Source of the DNA: Thiothrix fructosivorans
Lineage (GTDB): Bacteria > Pseudomonadota > Gammaproteobacteria > Thiotrichales > Thiotrichaceae
Direction: 5' to 3'
DNA: 64,000 nt
Assembly: GCF_017349355.1 (NCBI RefSeq)
Contig: NZ_JAFMPM010000007.1
Span: 124,001 to 188,000 of the forward strand
Made by a program: the position numbers and the translations under genes. Of this stretch, positions 1 through 8,121 are shown piece by piece (within the stretch, counting starts at the first letter, position 1; each line of letters starts with the position of its first letter). The notes under the pieces were generated by a model. That model saw nothing but the letters and a program-made list of their open reading frames with translations. It was not told where the DNA came from and searched no databases.

Positions 1-567
1 CGCCCGTAGGAATTGCACATCACGCCGCGCTGCTTCGCCGGTAATCCACACGCTTTCGCCGGATGCCATCGCAGTACGCCCGTCCAAACTCATCGCCATT
101 TTCACGCGGATGTAGGGGCGATTATGCTCCATACGCGAAATGAAACCGGGGTTGAGCGCACGCGCAGCGCTTTCGAGCAGACCGGATGCGGTGGCAATAC
201 CGGCTTGTTGCAAGATCTGCAAACCATTGCCAGCGACTAATGGATTGGGGTCAACCATTGCGGCAATGACACGCGCCACACCGGCTTGCACCAAGGCATT
301 CGCACACGGCGGCGTGCGTCCGTAATGGGAACAGGGTTCGAGGGTAACATAGACATCTGCGCCACAGGCAGCTTCGCCCGCCATGCGTAACGCATTCACT
401 TCGGCATGAGGTTCGCCTGCACGTTCGTGCCAACCTTCACCGACAATGTGTCCATCACGCACAATAACGCAGCCGACACGCGGATTAGGTTGGGTAGTGT
501 AAAGCCCACGTCGCGCCAGTTGTAGCGCACGCACCATGTAGCGGTGATCGTCTGGGGTAAAATTCAT
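1..567 (-). CDS. ribD: Riboflavin biosynthesis deaminase/reductase RibD (3' end outside window)
   Basis: This is the first 189 codons of a bifunctional pyrimidine deaminase/reductase that carries out two early steps from the GTP-derived pyrimidine towards riboflavin. The reverse-strand reading begins [19 protein letters not shown] and contains the cytidine-deaminase zinc motif HAEV followed by [12 protein letters not shown], the usual H-A-E and P-C-x8-C ligands. The reductase domain begins near the window edge with [15 protein letters not shown], so most of it is missing here. The start ATG at 567 overlaps the nrdR stop (ATGA). Together with glyA upstream this gives the glyA-nrdR-ribD order common in gammaproteobacteria, suggesting cotranscription. 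Confidence 0.93.
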   Translation of the reverse strand, partial: MNFTPDDHRYMVRALQLARRGLYTTQPNPRVGCVIVRDGHIVGEGWHERAGEPHAEVNALRMAGEAACGADVYVTLEPCSHYGRTPPCANALVQAGVARVIAAMVDPNPLVAGNGLQILQQAGIATASGLLESAARALNPGFISRMEHNRPYIRVKMAMSLDGRTAMASGESVWITGEAARRDVQFLRA

Positions 568-1073
568 GTTTTTGGGGGAAACGGTAGCAAATTGGGCTGG
601 CGCTGACGGTGTTCGGGGGAAGCATCGCTTTCCAAATGCTCAATCATGCTGCGGAATTCTTCAATGTCATCAAAACGGCGGTAGACTGAGGCAAAGCGAA
701 TGTAGGCGACTTCATCCAATTGGCGCAATTCATCCATGACCAGCTCGCCGATCATGGATGAGGGGACTTCACGTTCGCCGCTGATGAGAATTTTTTTGCG
801 AATGTGGCTGAGCGCCGCCTCGATACTTTCAATCGACACTGGACGCTTTTCCAAGGCACGCATAATGCCGCCGCGCAATTTGTCGTCGTTAAACGGTTCA
901 CGGGCGGCATTGGATTTGATCACACGCGGCAGTGTCAGCTCCGCCACTTCATAAGTGGTAAAACGTTCATCACACGCCACGCAACGACGCCGACGACGCA
1001 CTTGATCGCCTTCGTTCGCCAAGCGGGAATCGACTACCCGCGTGTCATCTGCGCCGCAAAAAGGGCATCGCAT
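564..1073 (-). CDS. nrdR: Ribonucleotide reductase transcriptional repressor NrdR
   Basis: NrdR is a zinc-finger plus ATP-cone repressor that senses ATP/dATP and controls ribonucleotide reductase genes. The 169-residue product opens with the zinc-ribbon pair MRCPFC and CVAC, the arginine-rich DNA-binding stretch between them (VRRRRRC), and the ATP-cone from about residue 47 ([15 protein letters not shown]). It is somewhat longer than many family members because of a proline-rich tail (NLLPFPPKT). It starts 6 nt after the glyA stop and its own stop overlaps the ribD start, so translational coupling is likely. No NrdR target genes are in the window. Confidence 0.95.
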   Translation of the reverse strand: MRCPFCGADDTRVVDSRLANEGDQVRRRRRCVACDERFTTYEVAELTLPRVIKSNAAREPFNDDKLRGGIMRALEKRPVSIESIEAALSHIRKKILISGEREVPSSMIGELVMDELRQLDEVAYIRFASVYRRFDDIEEFRSMIEHLESDASPEHRQRQPNLLPFPPKT

Positions 1074-1079
1074 CCCGTA

Positions 1080-2357
1080 TTACGCCGGATAATCGCCAAA
1101 GGATGTCGATTTGTACACGGGGAAACGTGCACAAATTTCCAAAACTTGACCTTTTACGCGTTCAATCGTGGCGGTATCTTCCACGTTATCCAGCACGTCA
1201 GCCATCCAATTCGCCAATTGCGCAGACTCCGCTTCTTTGAAACCACGCGTGGTAATCGCAGGCGTACCCACGCGGATACCGCTGGTTACAAAAGGCGATT
1301 GCGGATCATTTGGAACGGAGTTTTTGTTCACCGTAATGTTTGCCGCACCTAACGCTGCGTCCGCCGCTTTGCCGGTAATGCCTTTGGCAATTAGATCAAC
1401 CAACATCAGGTGGTTATCCGTGCCGCCGGACACGATTTTGTAACCACGGGAAATCAGCGTTTCTGCCATGACTTTAGCGTTTTTAGCGACTTGCTGCTGG
1501 TAGACGGTGAATTCAGGTTCAAGTGCTTCCTTGAAAGCTACCGCTTTTGCCGCGATAACGTGCATCAACGGACCACCTTGAATGCCGGGGAAGACCAGTG
1601 AGTTGAATTTCTTTTCCAGATCGGGGTTGGATTTGGCAAGAATGATCCCGCCACGCGGTCCACGCAAGGTTTTATGCGTAGTGGAGGTAGTCACATCAGC
1701 GATTTGCACAGGGCTTGGATAGACACCCGCTGCAACCAAACCAGCAACATGTGCCATATCGACCATGAGATATGCGCCAACTTTGTCGGCAATTTCACGG
1801 AATTTGCCCCAATCAATCACGCGGGAATAAGCCGAAAAGCCTGCCACGATCATTTTTGGCTTGTGCTCAACCGCTAAACGCTCGACTTCGGCGTAATCAA
1901 TGTAGCCGTCATCGGTAATCCCGTATTGCACCGCATTGTAGATTTTGCCGGAGAAGTTAACTTTCGCGCCGTGGGTCAAGTGACCACCGTGCGCCAAGCT
2001 CATGCCCAAGACGGTATCACCGGGGTTCAGCAATGCCATGTACACCGCAGCATTGGCTTGTGAGCCGGAATGCGGTTGTACGTTAGCGTAATCCGCGCCA
2101 AACAATTGTTTAACGCGGTCAATCGCAAGCTGCTCGGCTTTATCGACGTATTCGCAACCACCGTAATAACGTTTGGCAGGGTAGCCTTCCGCGTACTTGT
2201 TGGTCAGGACTGAACCTTGCGCCTCCATCACACGCGGGCTAGCGTAGTTTTCAGAGGCAATCAGTTCAATGTGTTCTTCTTGACGAAGTACCTCAGACTG
2301 CATCGCAGCCCACAGTTCATCATCGTAACCTTCAATTTTCATCTGGCTGGAAAACAT
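1080..2357 (-). CDS. glyA: Serine hydroxymethyltransferase
   Basis: GlyA is the PLP enzyme that interconverts serine and glycine while charging tetrahydrofolate with a one-carbon unit. The product has the family signature [13 protein letters not shown] with the PLP-binding lysine, the N-terminal [11 protein letters not shown] and GCEYVDKAE blocks, and normal length (425 aa). The start was placed at 2357 because AGGAG lies a few bases upstream of that ATG; the in-frame ATG at 2375 adds six residues and has no comparable ribosome site. It is the first gene of the glyA-nrdR-ribD cluster and supplies one-carbon units to the same folate pool used by MetH elsewhere in the window. Confidence 0.97.
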   Translation of the reverse strand: MFSSQMKIEGYDDELWAAMQSEVLRQEEHIELIASENYASPRVMEAQGSVLTNKYAEGYPAKRYYGGCEYVDKAEQLAIDRVKQLFGADYANVQPHSGSQANAAVYMALLNPGDTVLGMSLAHGGHLTHGAKVNFSGKIYNAVQYGITDDGYIDYAEVERLAVEHKPKMIVAGFSAYSRVIDWGKFREIADKVGAYLMVDMAHVAGLVAAGVYPSPVQIADVTTSTTHKTLRGPRGGIILAKSNPDLEKKFNSLVFPGIQGGPLMHVIAAKAVAFKEALEPEFTVYQQQVAKNAKVMAETLISRGYKIVSGGTDNHLMLVDLIAKGITGKAADAALGAANITVNKNSVPNDPQSPFVTSGIRVGTPAITTRGFKEAESAQLANWMADVLDNVEDTATIERVKGQVLEICARFPVYKSTSFGDYPA

Positions 2358-2398
2358 CCCGCTTTTCTCCTGCACGTTGGAAGCTAAAAAAGCGTTGT

Positions 2399-2407
2399 AT
2401 CATAACA
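2399..2407 (-). promoter_or_regulatory. Possible extended -10 element for glyA
   Basis: The minus strand reads TGTTATGAT about 40 bases upstream of the glyA start, resembling an extended -10 (TGnTATGAT). No good -35 hexamer is seen at the usual distance, so this is a weak call. Confidence 0.3.
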
Positions 2408-2438
2408 CCCTTTTCACCCTCAACCTACGGTGTTTTCA

Positions 2439-3092
2439 TCAGGAAGTCGGCGGCGGCAAAGGTGCTGGTGCTGCCTCAGGATTACTTTCAGGCGACAAAG
2501 GTGCTGGTGCTGCCTCAGGATTACTTTCAGGGGGTATTGTCTCAGGGGTTGCGGGGGTAGTTTCTTCAACCCCACCATCACCGTAGGACTTGGCAAACAC
2601 TACTGATGGCTCACCGTTCAAGTTAAAAAACTGTAACAACGAACCTTCTTGTTGCACACTGCCCGCCCGCCCTAAATTGCGCAGATAGCCGCCTTCTAAA
2701 CTACCCACATTAATCGTTGGCAAGCCATCACCCGACGACAATACAGGACAACCTTTATCCCCTTTTTCAATTTTGGTCATTTTGAAACCGGTATGCCCAA
2801 CCCGTTGAAAAACAGCGGTGTAATCATTACACCCCGCAAAACCTTTCAATGCATTGTCGCCCACCTCCATCGTGATGGTCACTTCCTTAGGCACTTCATT
2901 GCCATATACCGAAAATAAACGCCACTTTGAGCCTAGCAAGGATGGCCCCCCACTGTTTAATGGGCAAGCACCGGGAGGTAAGGCAGGCACGGGCGCAGCG
3001 ACTAAGCGCTCAGCGATAAACGCTAGCGGCAGCAATAGCAGGCTTCTGCGTGTCTGCATGAATGATTTGGATATTGGATGACGCATACTCAT
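2439..3092 (-). CDS. Exported META-domain-like protein with repetitive Pro/Glu-rich tail
   Basis: The product has an N-terminal arginine-containing signal sequence (SFMQTRRSLLLLPLAFIAERLVAA region). A META/HslJ-like core follows (LLGSKWRLFSVYGNEVP, then GFAGCNDYTAVF with the family's G-C-N motif). A low-complexity C-terminal tail holds a 13-residue unit (SPESNPEAAPAPL) repeated in tandem. The start at 3092 has GAGGGAG seven bases upstream; a longer reading from 3116 lacks this. META-domain proteins are periplasmic or surface proteins, some linked to heat shock or drug tolerance, but no specific role can be given. It stands alone between glyA and ampD on the same strand. Confidence 0.7.
   Translation of the reverse strand: MSMRHPISKSFMQTRRSLLLLPLAFIAERLVAAPVPALPPGACPLNSGGPSLLGSKWRLFSVYGNEVPKEVTITMEVGDNALKGFAGCNDYTAVFQRVGHTGFKMTKIEKGDKGCPVLSSGDGLPTINVGSLEGGYLRNLGRAGSVQQEGSLLQFFNLNGEPSVVFAKSYGDGGVEETTPATPETIPPESNPEAAPAPLSPESNPEAAPAPLPPPTS
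2461..2531. repeat. 39-bp tandem repeat in META-domain gene tail
   Basis: A complete 39-bp unit (2461-2499) is followed by an identical 32-bp partial unit (2500-2531). It encodes the 13-residue SPESNPEAAPAPL repeat in frame, so copy number can change without breaking the gene. Confidence 0.9.
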
Positions 3093-3201
3093 GAAAACAC
3101 TCCCTCGTTTGTGCATGATGATCTAAATTTGTGTTAACTGTATTATCGAAGCAACACTATGAGTATAGATTAGGATAGATACTTTGCCGATTGAATCTTT
3201 T

Positions 3202-3810
3202 TTATGCGGGCGGTGGTATTACTGCAACAAACGGACATTCGCCAGCATCAGCAGGTAAGTTTACCCCCAATACCTGACTTAAACGCTGCCAATCGAAAAA
3301 CGCGCCGGGGTCGGTTTTACGCCCCGGTGCAATGTGTTCATGCCCCGTAATGTGTTGCAGGCTCAAGGTCGGGTAAGCCGCCATCAAGGCAGGTAATAAG
3401 GCTTCAAGCTGTTGATATTGCGCTGCGGTGAAGGCTTCAAAGTCCGTCCCCTCGATTTCGATACCGATGGAAAAATCGTTGCAACGTTCGCGCCCACGGT
3501 AGTGGGAAACACCAGCATGGAAGGCACGCAAGTGAAACGGCACGTATTGCACGATTTCGCCTTCACGCCGAATCAGCACATGGCTCGCGACCCGCAAGTG
3601 ACAAATCTCCGCAAAAAACGGATGAGCGGTAGGATCAAGTTGGTTCATAAAGAGTTGATCAATCCAATTCCCCCCAAATTCGTAGGGTGGCAGGCTGATA
3701 TTGTGCAAGACGATTAGGTCGGGAGTGCAACCGTTGGGGCGTGCGTCGTGGTTGGGTGATGGGCATTGGCGGGCAACGTCTAATAGGCCGGTTTGTGGGT
3801 CAATCTTCAC
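3202..3810 (-). CDS. ampD: 1,6-anhydro-N-acetylmuramyl-L-alanine amidase AmpD
   Basis: AmpD is a cytoplasmic zinc amidase that removes the stem peptide from anhydro-muropeptides during cell-wall recycling and thereby lowers the AmpR inducer signal. The 202-aa product shows the amidase_2 zinc histidines: LIVLHNISLP near residue 36, ITGHEHIAPGRKTDPG near residue 155, and the final Asp in KTDPG. The conserved FHAGVSHYRGRERCND block is also present. The length is typical for the cytoplasmic AmpD rather than the longer AmpDh enzymes. Its ATG overlaps the stop of the thioredoxin-like gene upstream (ATGA), so the two are probably cotranscribed. Confidence 0.95.
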   Translation of the reverse strand: MKIDPQTGLLDVARQCPSPNHDARPNGCTPDLIVLHNISLPPYEFGGNWIDQLFMNQLDPTAHPFFAEICHLRVASHVLIRREGEIVQYVPFHLRAFHAGVSHYRGRERCNDFSIGIEIEGTDFEAFTAAQYQQLEALLPALMAAYPTLSLQHITGHEHIAPGRKTDPGAFFDWQRLSQVLGVNLPADAGECPFVAVIPPPA

Positions 3811-4151
3811 GGTTCATCCTCGGCGGGGAGTTGCAGAGCGGTTTGAATGGCGATGTGAATCCGTGCAGGCAGTGCTTCGGATTGAAGCTCGCAGTGGTAA
3901 TGACCATCCACGTACAAAAACAAGGCGGGTAGATGGAAAATGTCCAGCGCGTTGACTAACCCGCCGTTGTGGACAGCATCGACCTCAAACACGGGTAGCG
4001 GTGGGTAATCATGCAGCCATTTTCTCAGGGCAGTCTTCAGACTACGGCACGCGCCGCAGTTGGGTGCAGTGAAAAACACCAAGGCTGCGCCGGAGGTTTC
4101 TGCCAGCACATGATGAAAATTTAAGTCGGTAAGCGATGCGATACTTGTCAT
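3807..4151 (-). CDS. Thioredoxin-fold protein with CGAC active site
   Basis: This small thioredoxin-like protein (about 114 aa) has the sequence ALVFFTAPNCGACRSLK, giving a CxxC pair (CGAC) at the start of a helix, and a cis-proline segment in FHLPALFLYVDG. Thioredoxin-fold members of this size reduce or carry redox equivalents to a partner, which is not identifiable here. The start at 4151 (MTSIASL) was chosen because a TATAAT-like sequence (4164-4159, minus strand) overlaps the longer alternatives MCSMTS (4160) and MRRYRL (4202). The mRNA would then be nearly leaderless, so the true start is uncertain. The gene overlaps ampD by 4 nt. Confidence 0.75.
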   Translation of the reverse strand: MTSIASLTDLNFHHVLAETSGAALVFFTAPNCGACRSLKTALRKWLHDYPPLPVFEVDAVHNGGLVNALDIFHLPALFLYVDGHYHCELQSEALPARIHIAIQTALQLPAEDEP

Positions 4152-4250
4152 GCTGCACATTATACATGCACCCACCGCAGCCGACAGCCTGTACCGCCGC
4201 AAGCCGAAATTTGCTATAGTGCGGGGACTTATGGATGAAGGACGAACGCC

Positions 4251-5177
4251 ATGCTCGACAGCTTACACATCAAAAATTTCCGCTGCTTTGAAGATTTGAC
4301 CATCCCCTCGCTGGGGCGGGTGAATTTGATCGTGGGGAAGAATAATAGTGGGAAGAGTACGTTGTTGGAGGCCATTATGGTTTATGCACAACATGGAAAA
4401 GTATCTTCATTGCAAGCCATTTTAACGAGTCGCAATGAATTCTTTGGAAAAAATAACTTCCTAGAGAACATTTTCTTTGATGGAAAAATAACTGACTCTC
4501 CACTAAAAATTGGTGATAGCGAAAATAAAAATAATACGGAAGTATATTTCAACAATAACTTACTACTCAATGATTGGAAGAACAACGAAGAAGACCTACC
4601 ATTTTCAATCATCAATACTCAAATTGACAATGAAAATACCCTTGCAGACAAATGGGACATCATTTACTTGAACTCTGAAGAAGAAACTATCAAGGAAGCA
4701 CTTCAAATTCTAAATGCTGATATTACCAATATCGTTTTTGTTCAATCACCTGTAGTAAAAGGAAAACGCATTGCTGTCCTAAAAATCAAAGGAAAATCAA
4801 AAGCTACGCCACTCAAGGCAATGGGTGAAGGGATGAGTAGAGTTCTACAAATTTTCATTCATGCATTTCAAGCAAAAAATGGCTTTCTACTGATCGACGA
4901 ATTTGAGAATGGCCTGCACTACTCGATTCAAGAAGAAGTATGGAAGAAGTTGTTTAAATTGGCGAAGGAGCTTAATATTCAGGTATTTGCGACGACCCAT
5001 AGTGAAGATACTGTAAAAGCATTTTGCAAGGTATCATTGGCAGATGAGGAAGTTGACGGCAAACTCATTTCACTGGGACGCAGTGCCGCAATCGCTGATA
5101 ATGGAAAGATTCTTGCAGATGTTTATGATGAGAAAACCCTTGCATGGATTGTTCAATCCGGCATGGAGGTTCGTTAA
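4251..5177 (+). CDS. ABC-type ATPase of a split OLD/TOPRIM module (copy 1)
   Basis: The 308-aa protein is an AAA_15/AAA_21-type ATPase. It has FRCFEDL, Walker A GKNNSGKS at residues 29-36, a signature-like GEGMSRVLQI, Walker B FLLIDEFENG, and the H-loop FATTHSED. It ends where OLD-family nucleases would begin their TOPRIM domain; that function sits in the next gene, which overlaps it by one base (TAATG). The middle third (about 4430-4800) is clearly more AT-rich than neighbouring genes, suggesting transfer. A likely extended -10 (TGCTATAGT, 4212-4220) precedes it. It is paralogous in layout to the gene at 30984. A role in phage defence is inference from related ATPase/TOPRIM systems. Confidence 0.85.
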   Translation: MLDSLHIKNFRCFEDLTIPSLGRVNLIVGKNNSGKSTLLEAIMVYAQHGKVSSLQAILTSRNEFFGKNNFLENIFFDGKITDSPLKIGDSENKNNTEVYFNNNLLLNDWKNNEEDLPFSIINTQIDNENTLADKWDIIYLNSEEETIKEALQILNADITNIVFVQSPVVKGKRIAVLKIKGKSKATPLKAMGEGMSRVLQIFIHAFQAKNGFLLIDEFENGLHYSIQEEVWKKLFKLAKELNIQVFATTHSEDTVKAFCKVSLADEEVDGKLISLGRSAAIADNGKILADVYDEKTLAWIVQSGMEVR

Positions 5178-5878
5178 TGACAGATCAGCGTATCCTCTTA
5201 GTCGAAGGTGAAAGCGATAAGGATTTTTGCCAGCAACTAATCTGTACTCTTAAGCTAGATGTAACTATCGAACCCGAAACACCTAGAAGTTTATGTCAAC
5301 AAGCAGAAAGTGATGGCATTGATGTTTTACGCATTGATGTTTTACGCATTATTGCCTTACCTTTTGCTCTAACTCGCCTCAGCAAAAAACAAATAACACA
5401 TTTAGCCGTTATTGTAGATGCAGACTCATCTGCTCAGGGCTATGGTTTTCTCAAACGTCGTGCACAGATCACCGCATTATTAGAACAACATGGCTATATC
5501 ATTCCAGTATTACAGAATCCTTTAAACCAAGGCGAAATATTTTTACACACCAAAGCAGGTATCCCATCTGTTGGCTTATGGATTATGCCTACACATGGCA
5601 CAGATGGAATGCTAGAAGATTTACTGCTCGATAATCTAGGCAATCCCGCACAACAATCCTTACTAAACAAAGCCGACACAGCGATAAACGAATTAGGCGA
5701 CTTACGTACATTTAAAGATACGCACTTATCCAAAGCACGCTTATCCACCCTACTCGCATGGCAAAGGAAACCAGGCATGTCCGCTGGCAAAGCTTATCAG
5801 GCCAAAGTATTCGATACTAACCCTGACACCAGCACCATCATTCCTTTCACCACTTGGCTAACCCGCGTATTCCAATAA
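5177..5878 (+). CDS. TOPRIM-like (DUF3226-type) protein paired with ATPase (copy 1)
   Basis: The 233-aa product has a TOPRIM-style N-terminal motif ILLVEGESDKDF with Glu10 and a second acidic motif LAVIVDADSS with Asp81 and Asp83. A later conserved acidic stretch (TDGMLEDLLLDNL) resembles DUF3226 proteins. Such domains are metal-dependent nuclease or regulatory partners of ABC-type ATPases. The ATG at 5177 shares its first A with the stop of the ATPase gene. Residues 48-57 contain the pentapeptide IDVLR twice, from a perfect 15-bp tandem duplication. The gene ends one base before the rep start, so all three genes are likely on one transcript. Confidence 0.8.
   Translation: MTDQRILLVEGESDKDFCQQLICTLKLDVTIEPETPRSLCQQAESDGIDVLRIDVLRIIALPFALTRLSKKQITHLAVIVDADSSAQGYGFLKRRAQITALLEQHGYIIPVLQNPLNQGEIFLHTKAGIPSVGLWIMPTHGTDGMLEDLLLDNLGNPAQQSLLNKADTAINELGDLRTFKDTHLSKARLSTLLAWQRKPGMSAGKAYQAKVFDTNPDTSTIIPFTTWLTRVFQ
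5316..5345. repeat. Perfect 15-bp tandem duplication inside the TOPRIM gene
   Basis: The unit GCATTGATGTTTTAC occurs twice in direct succession (5316-5330 and 5331-5345) and is followed by GCATT, the start of a third copy. It keeps the frame and inserts an extra IDVLR. Confidence 0.95.
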
Positions 5879-5879
5879 C

Positions 5880-7880
5880 ATGAACGGACTCAACCCCCAA
5901 CAACAAGCCGCCGTTACCCACCTCGGCTCTCCCCTCCTCGTCCTCGCAGGCGCTGGCAGTGGCAAAACCCGCGTCATCACCCAGAAAATCGCGTGGATGA
6001 TCCGCAAAGGCGTGCATTCTGCCGACCAAATCGCCGCGATCACCTTCACCAACAAAGCCGCCCGTGAAATGCGCGAACGCGCCACGCAACTCTTGACTAA
6101 GGAAGAAGCCAAAGGACTCACCGTTTCCACCTTCCACACCCTTGGCTTGAATATCATCAAACGCGAAGCCAAACGCCTCGGCTACAAAAAGAATTTCAGC
6201 ATCCTCGACGCACAAGACAGCGAAGCCATCCTCAAAGAACTTGCCCACAAAGAGGACGTGGAAGAAGCCGACAACCTGCGCTGGATCATTTCCCGCTGGA
6301 AAAACGACTTCATCTCCGTCGAGCAAGCCGCATTACTGGCAAATACCACCGACGAGAAACTCGCCGCGATTTTATACGAAAAATACCAACGCCAGATCAA
6401 AGCCTACAACGCCGTCGATTTCGACGACCTCATCGTGTTGCCTGTGCAATTGTTCGAGCAACACCCTGACGCGCTGCAACATTGGCAAAACAAACTGCGC
6501 TACTTGTTGGTAGATGAATACCAAGACACTAACGCCTGCCAATACCGCCTGATTCGCTTGCTGGCAGGCATTCGTGGCGCACTCACCGCCGTAGGCGACG
6601 ACGACCAATCCATCTACGCATGGCGCGGCGCACGCCCGGAAAACATTGCACAATTGCAGCAAGATTACCCACTGCTCAAAGTGGTCAAGCTGGAACAAAA
6701 CTACCGTTCCACCAGCCGTATTCTACAAAGCGCCAATAAACTCATCGGCAACAACCCGCATTTATTTAAAAAAAATCTGTGGAGCACCCTCGGCGAAGGC
6801 GACCCGATCCGCATCATGCCCTGCCGTACCCCCGAACACGAAGTCGAAAAAGTGGTCAGTGAAATCCTCAAAGCCCGCTTCCGCGACCGTGCCGATTTCA
6901 AAGATTTTGCCATCCTCTACCGTGGCAACCACCAAAGCCGCTTGTTTGAAAAAGCCCTGCGCGAAAATAATATCGCCTACAAAATCAGCGGCGGCACGTC
7001 GTTTTTCTCACGGGCGGAGGTCAAAGACATCCTAGCCTACCTACGCCTAATCGCCAACCCCGACGATGATGCCGCTTTCTTGCGCATTATCAACACACCC
7101 AAACGCGAAATTGGCACATCCACGCTGGAAAAACTCGGCGAATACGCCTTTGAGCGTAAAACCAGTATGCTTACCGCTGCTCAAGAACTCGGCTTTGCCC
7201 AGCGCGTGTCCGCCAAAGCTACTCAGCGCATCGAAACGTTCTGCTTTTGGCTGCACGAAATCACCCGCGCCGCTGAAAATACCGACCCGACCAGCATTGT
7301 CAAACAAGTTATCAACGACGTCAGCTACGAAGACTGGCTCAAAAACACTTGCAACACGCCCAAACAAGCCGAATCACGCATGAAAAATGTCTGGGAAATT
7401 GTCGAATGGATCCGCAAACTCCACGACGATGGCGCAGGCAAAGAAACCTTGGGTGAAATTATTGCGCACATGAGCTTAGTCGATATGCTAGAGCGCAATA
7501 GCGAGGAAAAAGAACAAGATGCGGTTGCCTTAATGACCTTGCACGCCGCCAAAGGGCTAGAATTCCCCAGCGTGTTTCTGGTCGGCGTTGAAGAAGAATT
7601 GCTCCCGCACGCCAACAGCGTCGACGAACACAGCATTCAAGAAGAACGCCGTCTCGCCTACGTCGGCATTACCCGCGCTCAGAAAAACCTCACCATCAGC
7701 TACGCCAAAACCCGCTCACGCTACGGTGAAGCCTCCACGGTTGAACCGAGTCGTTTCCTTGAAGAATTGCCGCCCGAACATTTGGAATGGGAAGACAAAA
7801 AAGCCGCGATAACCCCCGAACAACGCCAAGAAACGGCACGCGCATACGTCGCCAATTTACAAGCGTTGCTAGGTGATTAG
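5880..7880 (+). CDS. rep: ATP-dependent DNA helicase Rep (UvrD/Rep superfamily 1)
   Basis: Rep is a 3'-5' SF1A helicase that helps replication forks pass bound proteins. The 666-aa product matches Rep in length. It has the Q-motif LNPQQQAAV, Walker A AGAGSGKT near residue 25, motif Ia FTNKAAREM, Walker B LLVDEYQDT, motif III GDDDQSIYAWRGA, motif IV QNYRSTSRIL, motif V MTLHAAKGLEF and motif VI RRLAYVGITRA. It begins one base after the TOPRIM gene stop, so it may be cotranscribed with the ATPase/TOPRIM pair. The call as housekeeping Rep rather than a Gabija GajB-like helicase rests on length and N-terminal similarity to enterobacterial Rep. Confidence 0.92.
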   Translation: MNGLNPQQQAAVTHLGSPLLVLAGAGSGKTRVITQKIAWMIRKGVHSADQIAAITFTNKAAREMRERATQLLTKEEAKGLTVSTFHTLGLNIIKREAKRLGYKKNFSILDAQDSEAILKELAHKEDVEEADNLRWIISRWKNDFISVEQAALLANTTDEKLAAILYEKYQRQIKAYNAVDFDDLIVLPVQLFEQHPDALQHWQNKLRYLLVDEYQDTNACQYRLIRLLAGIRGALTAVGDDDQSIYAWRGARPENIAQLQQDYPLLKVVKLEQNYRSTSRILQSANKLIGNNPHLFKKNLWSTLGEGDPIRIMPCRTPEHEVEKVVSEILKARFRDRADFKDFAILYRGNHQSRLFEKALRENNIAYKISGGTSFFSRAEVKDILAYLRLIANPDDDAAFLRIINTPKREIGTSTLEKLGEYAFERKTSMLTAAQELGFAQRVSAKATQRIETFCFWLHEITRAAENTDPTSIVKQVINDVSYEDWLKNTCNTPKQAESRMKNVWEIVEWIRKLHDDGAGKETLGEIIAHMSLVDMLERNSEEKEQDAVALMTLHAAKGLEFPSVFLVGVEEELLPHANSVDEHSIQEERRLAYVGITRAQKNLTISYAKTRSRYGEASTVEPSRFLEELPPEHLEWEDKKAAITPEQRQETARAYVANLQALLGD

Positions 7881-7888
7881 AGCCCCCC

Positions 7889-8032
7889 TCATACTGCGGG
7901 TTTCAAACGTACCACTTCTCCAAAGTGCATGTACTCCCCCGCTCCCAGCCACGCAATCGGGCGCGGTAAAATGGTTTGCGTCATTGCAAAATAAATATCA
8001 GAAGACGACATCTGTGAAAAATCGAGGTACAT
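7889..8032 (-). pseudogene. Remnant of a flavin-reductase-like gene
   Basis: The reading MYLDFSQMSSSDIYFAMTQ followed by TILPRPIAWL resembles the first 30-odd residues of flavin-reductase-domain (FMN-binding) proteins, where R-P-I-A is conserved. The next 18 residues (LGAGEYMHFGEVVRLKPAV) do not continue the domain, and the frame stops after 47 residues against about 200 expected. This looks like an N-terminal stub fused by deletion to a C-terminal scrap. It fills most of the 240-base gap between rep and the TrpB2 gene, on the opposite strand. It could instead be a spurious frame; the resemblance is short. Confidence 0.45.
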
Positions 8033-8121
8033 AACCATCCATCCTGTAGTTTTTTGCATTGCACACTTCTGGTGCAAGTGGGAATATAAAGCCTACTATT
8101 CACATGGAAAAAGAGGCGTGC

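Noticed and set aside
2358-2375. Upstream ATG for glyA at 2375
   Set aside because: AGGAG lies between it and the ATG at 2357, which is where GlyA proteins normally begin.
4251-5878. Calling the pair PARIS (AriA/AriB)
   Set aside because: The partner reads more like DUF3226 than DUF4435, and the two cannot be separated reliably by eye.
5880-7880. Calling the helicase GajB and the locus a standard Gabija system
   Set aside because: Length and motifs match housekeeping Rep, and the ATPase and TOPRIM parts are on separate proteins; only the layout is Gabija-like.
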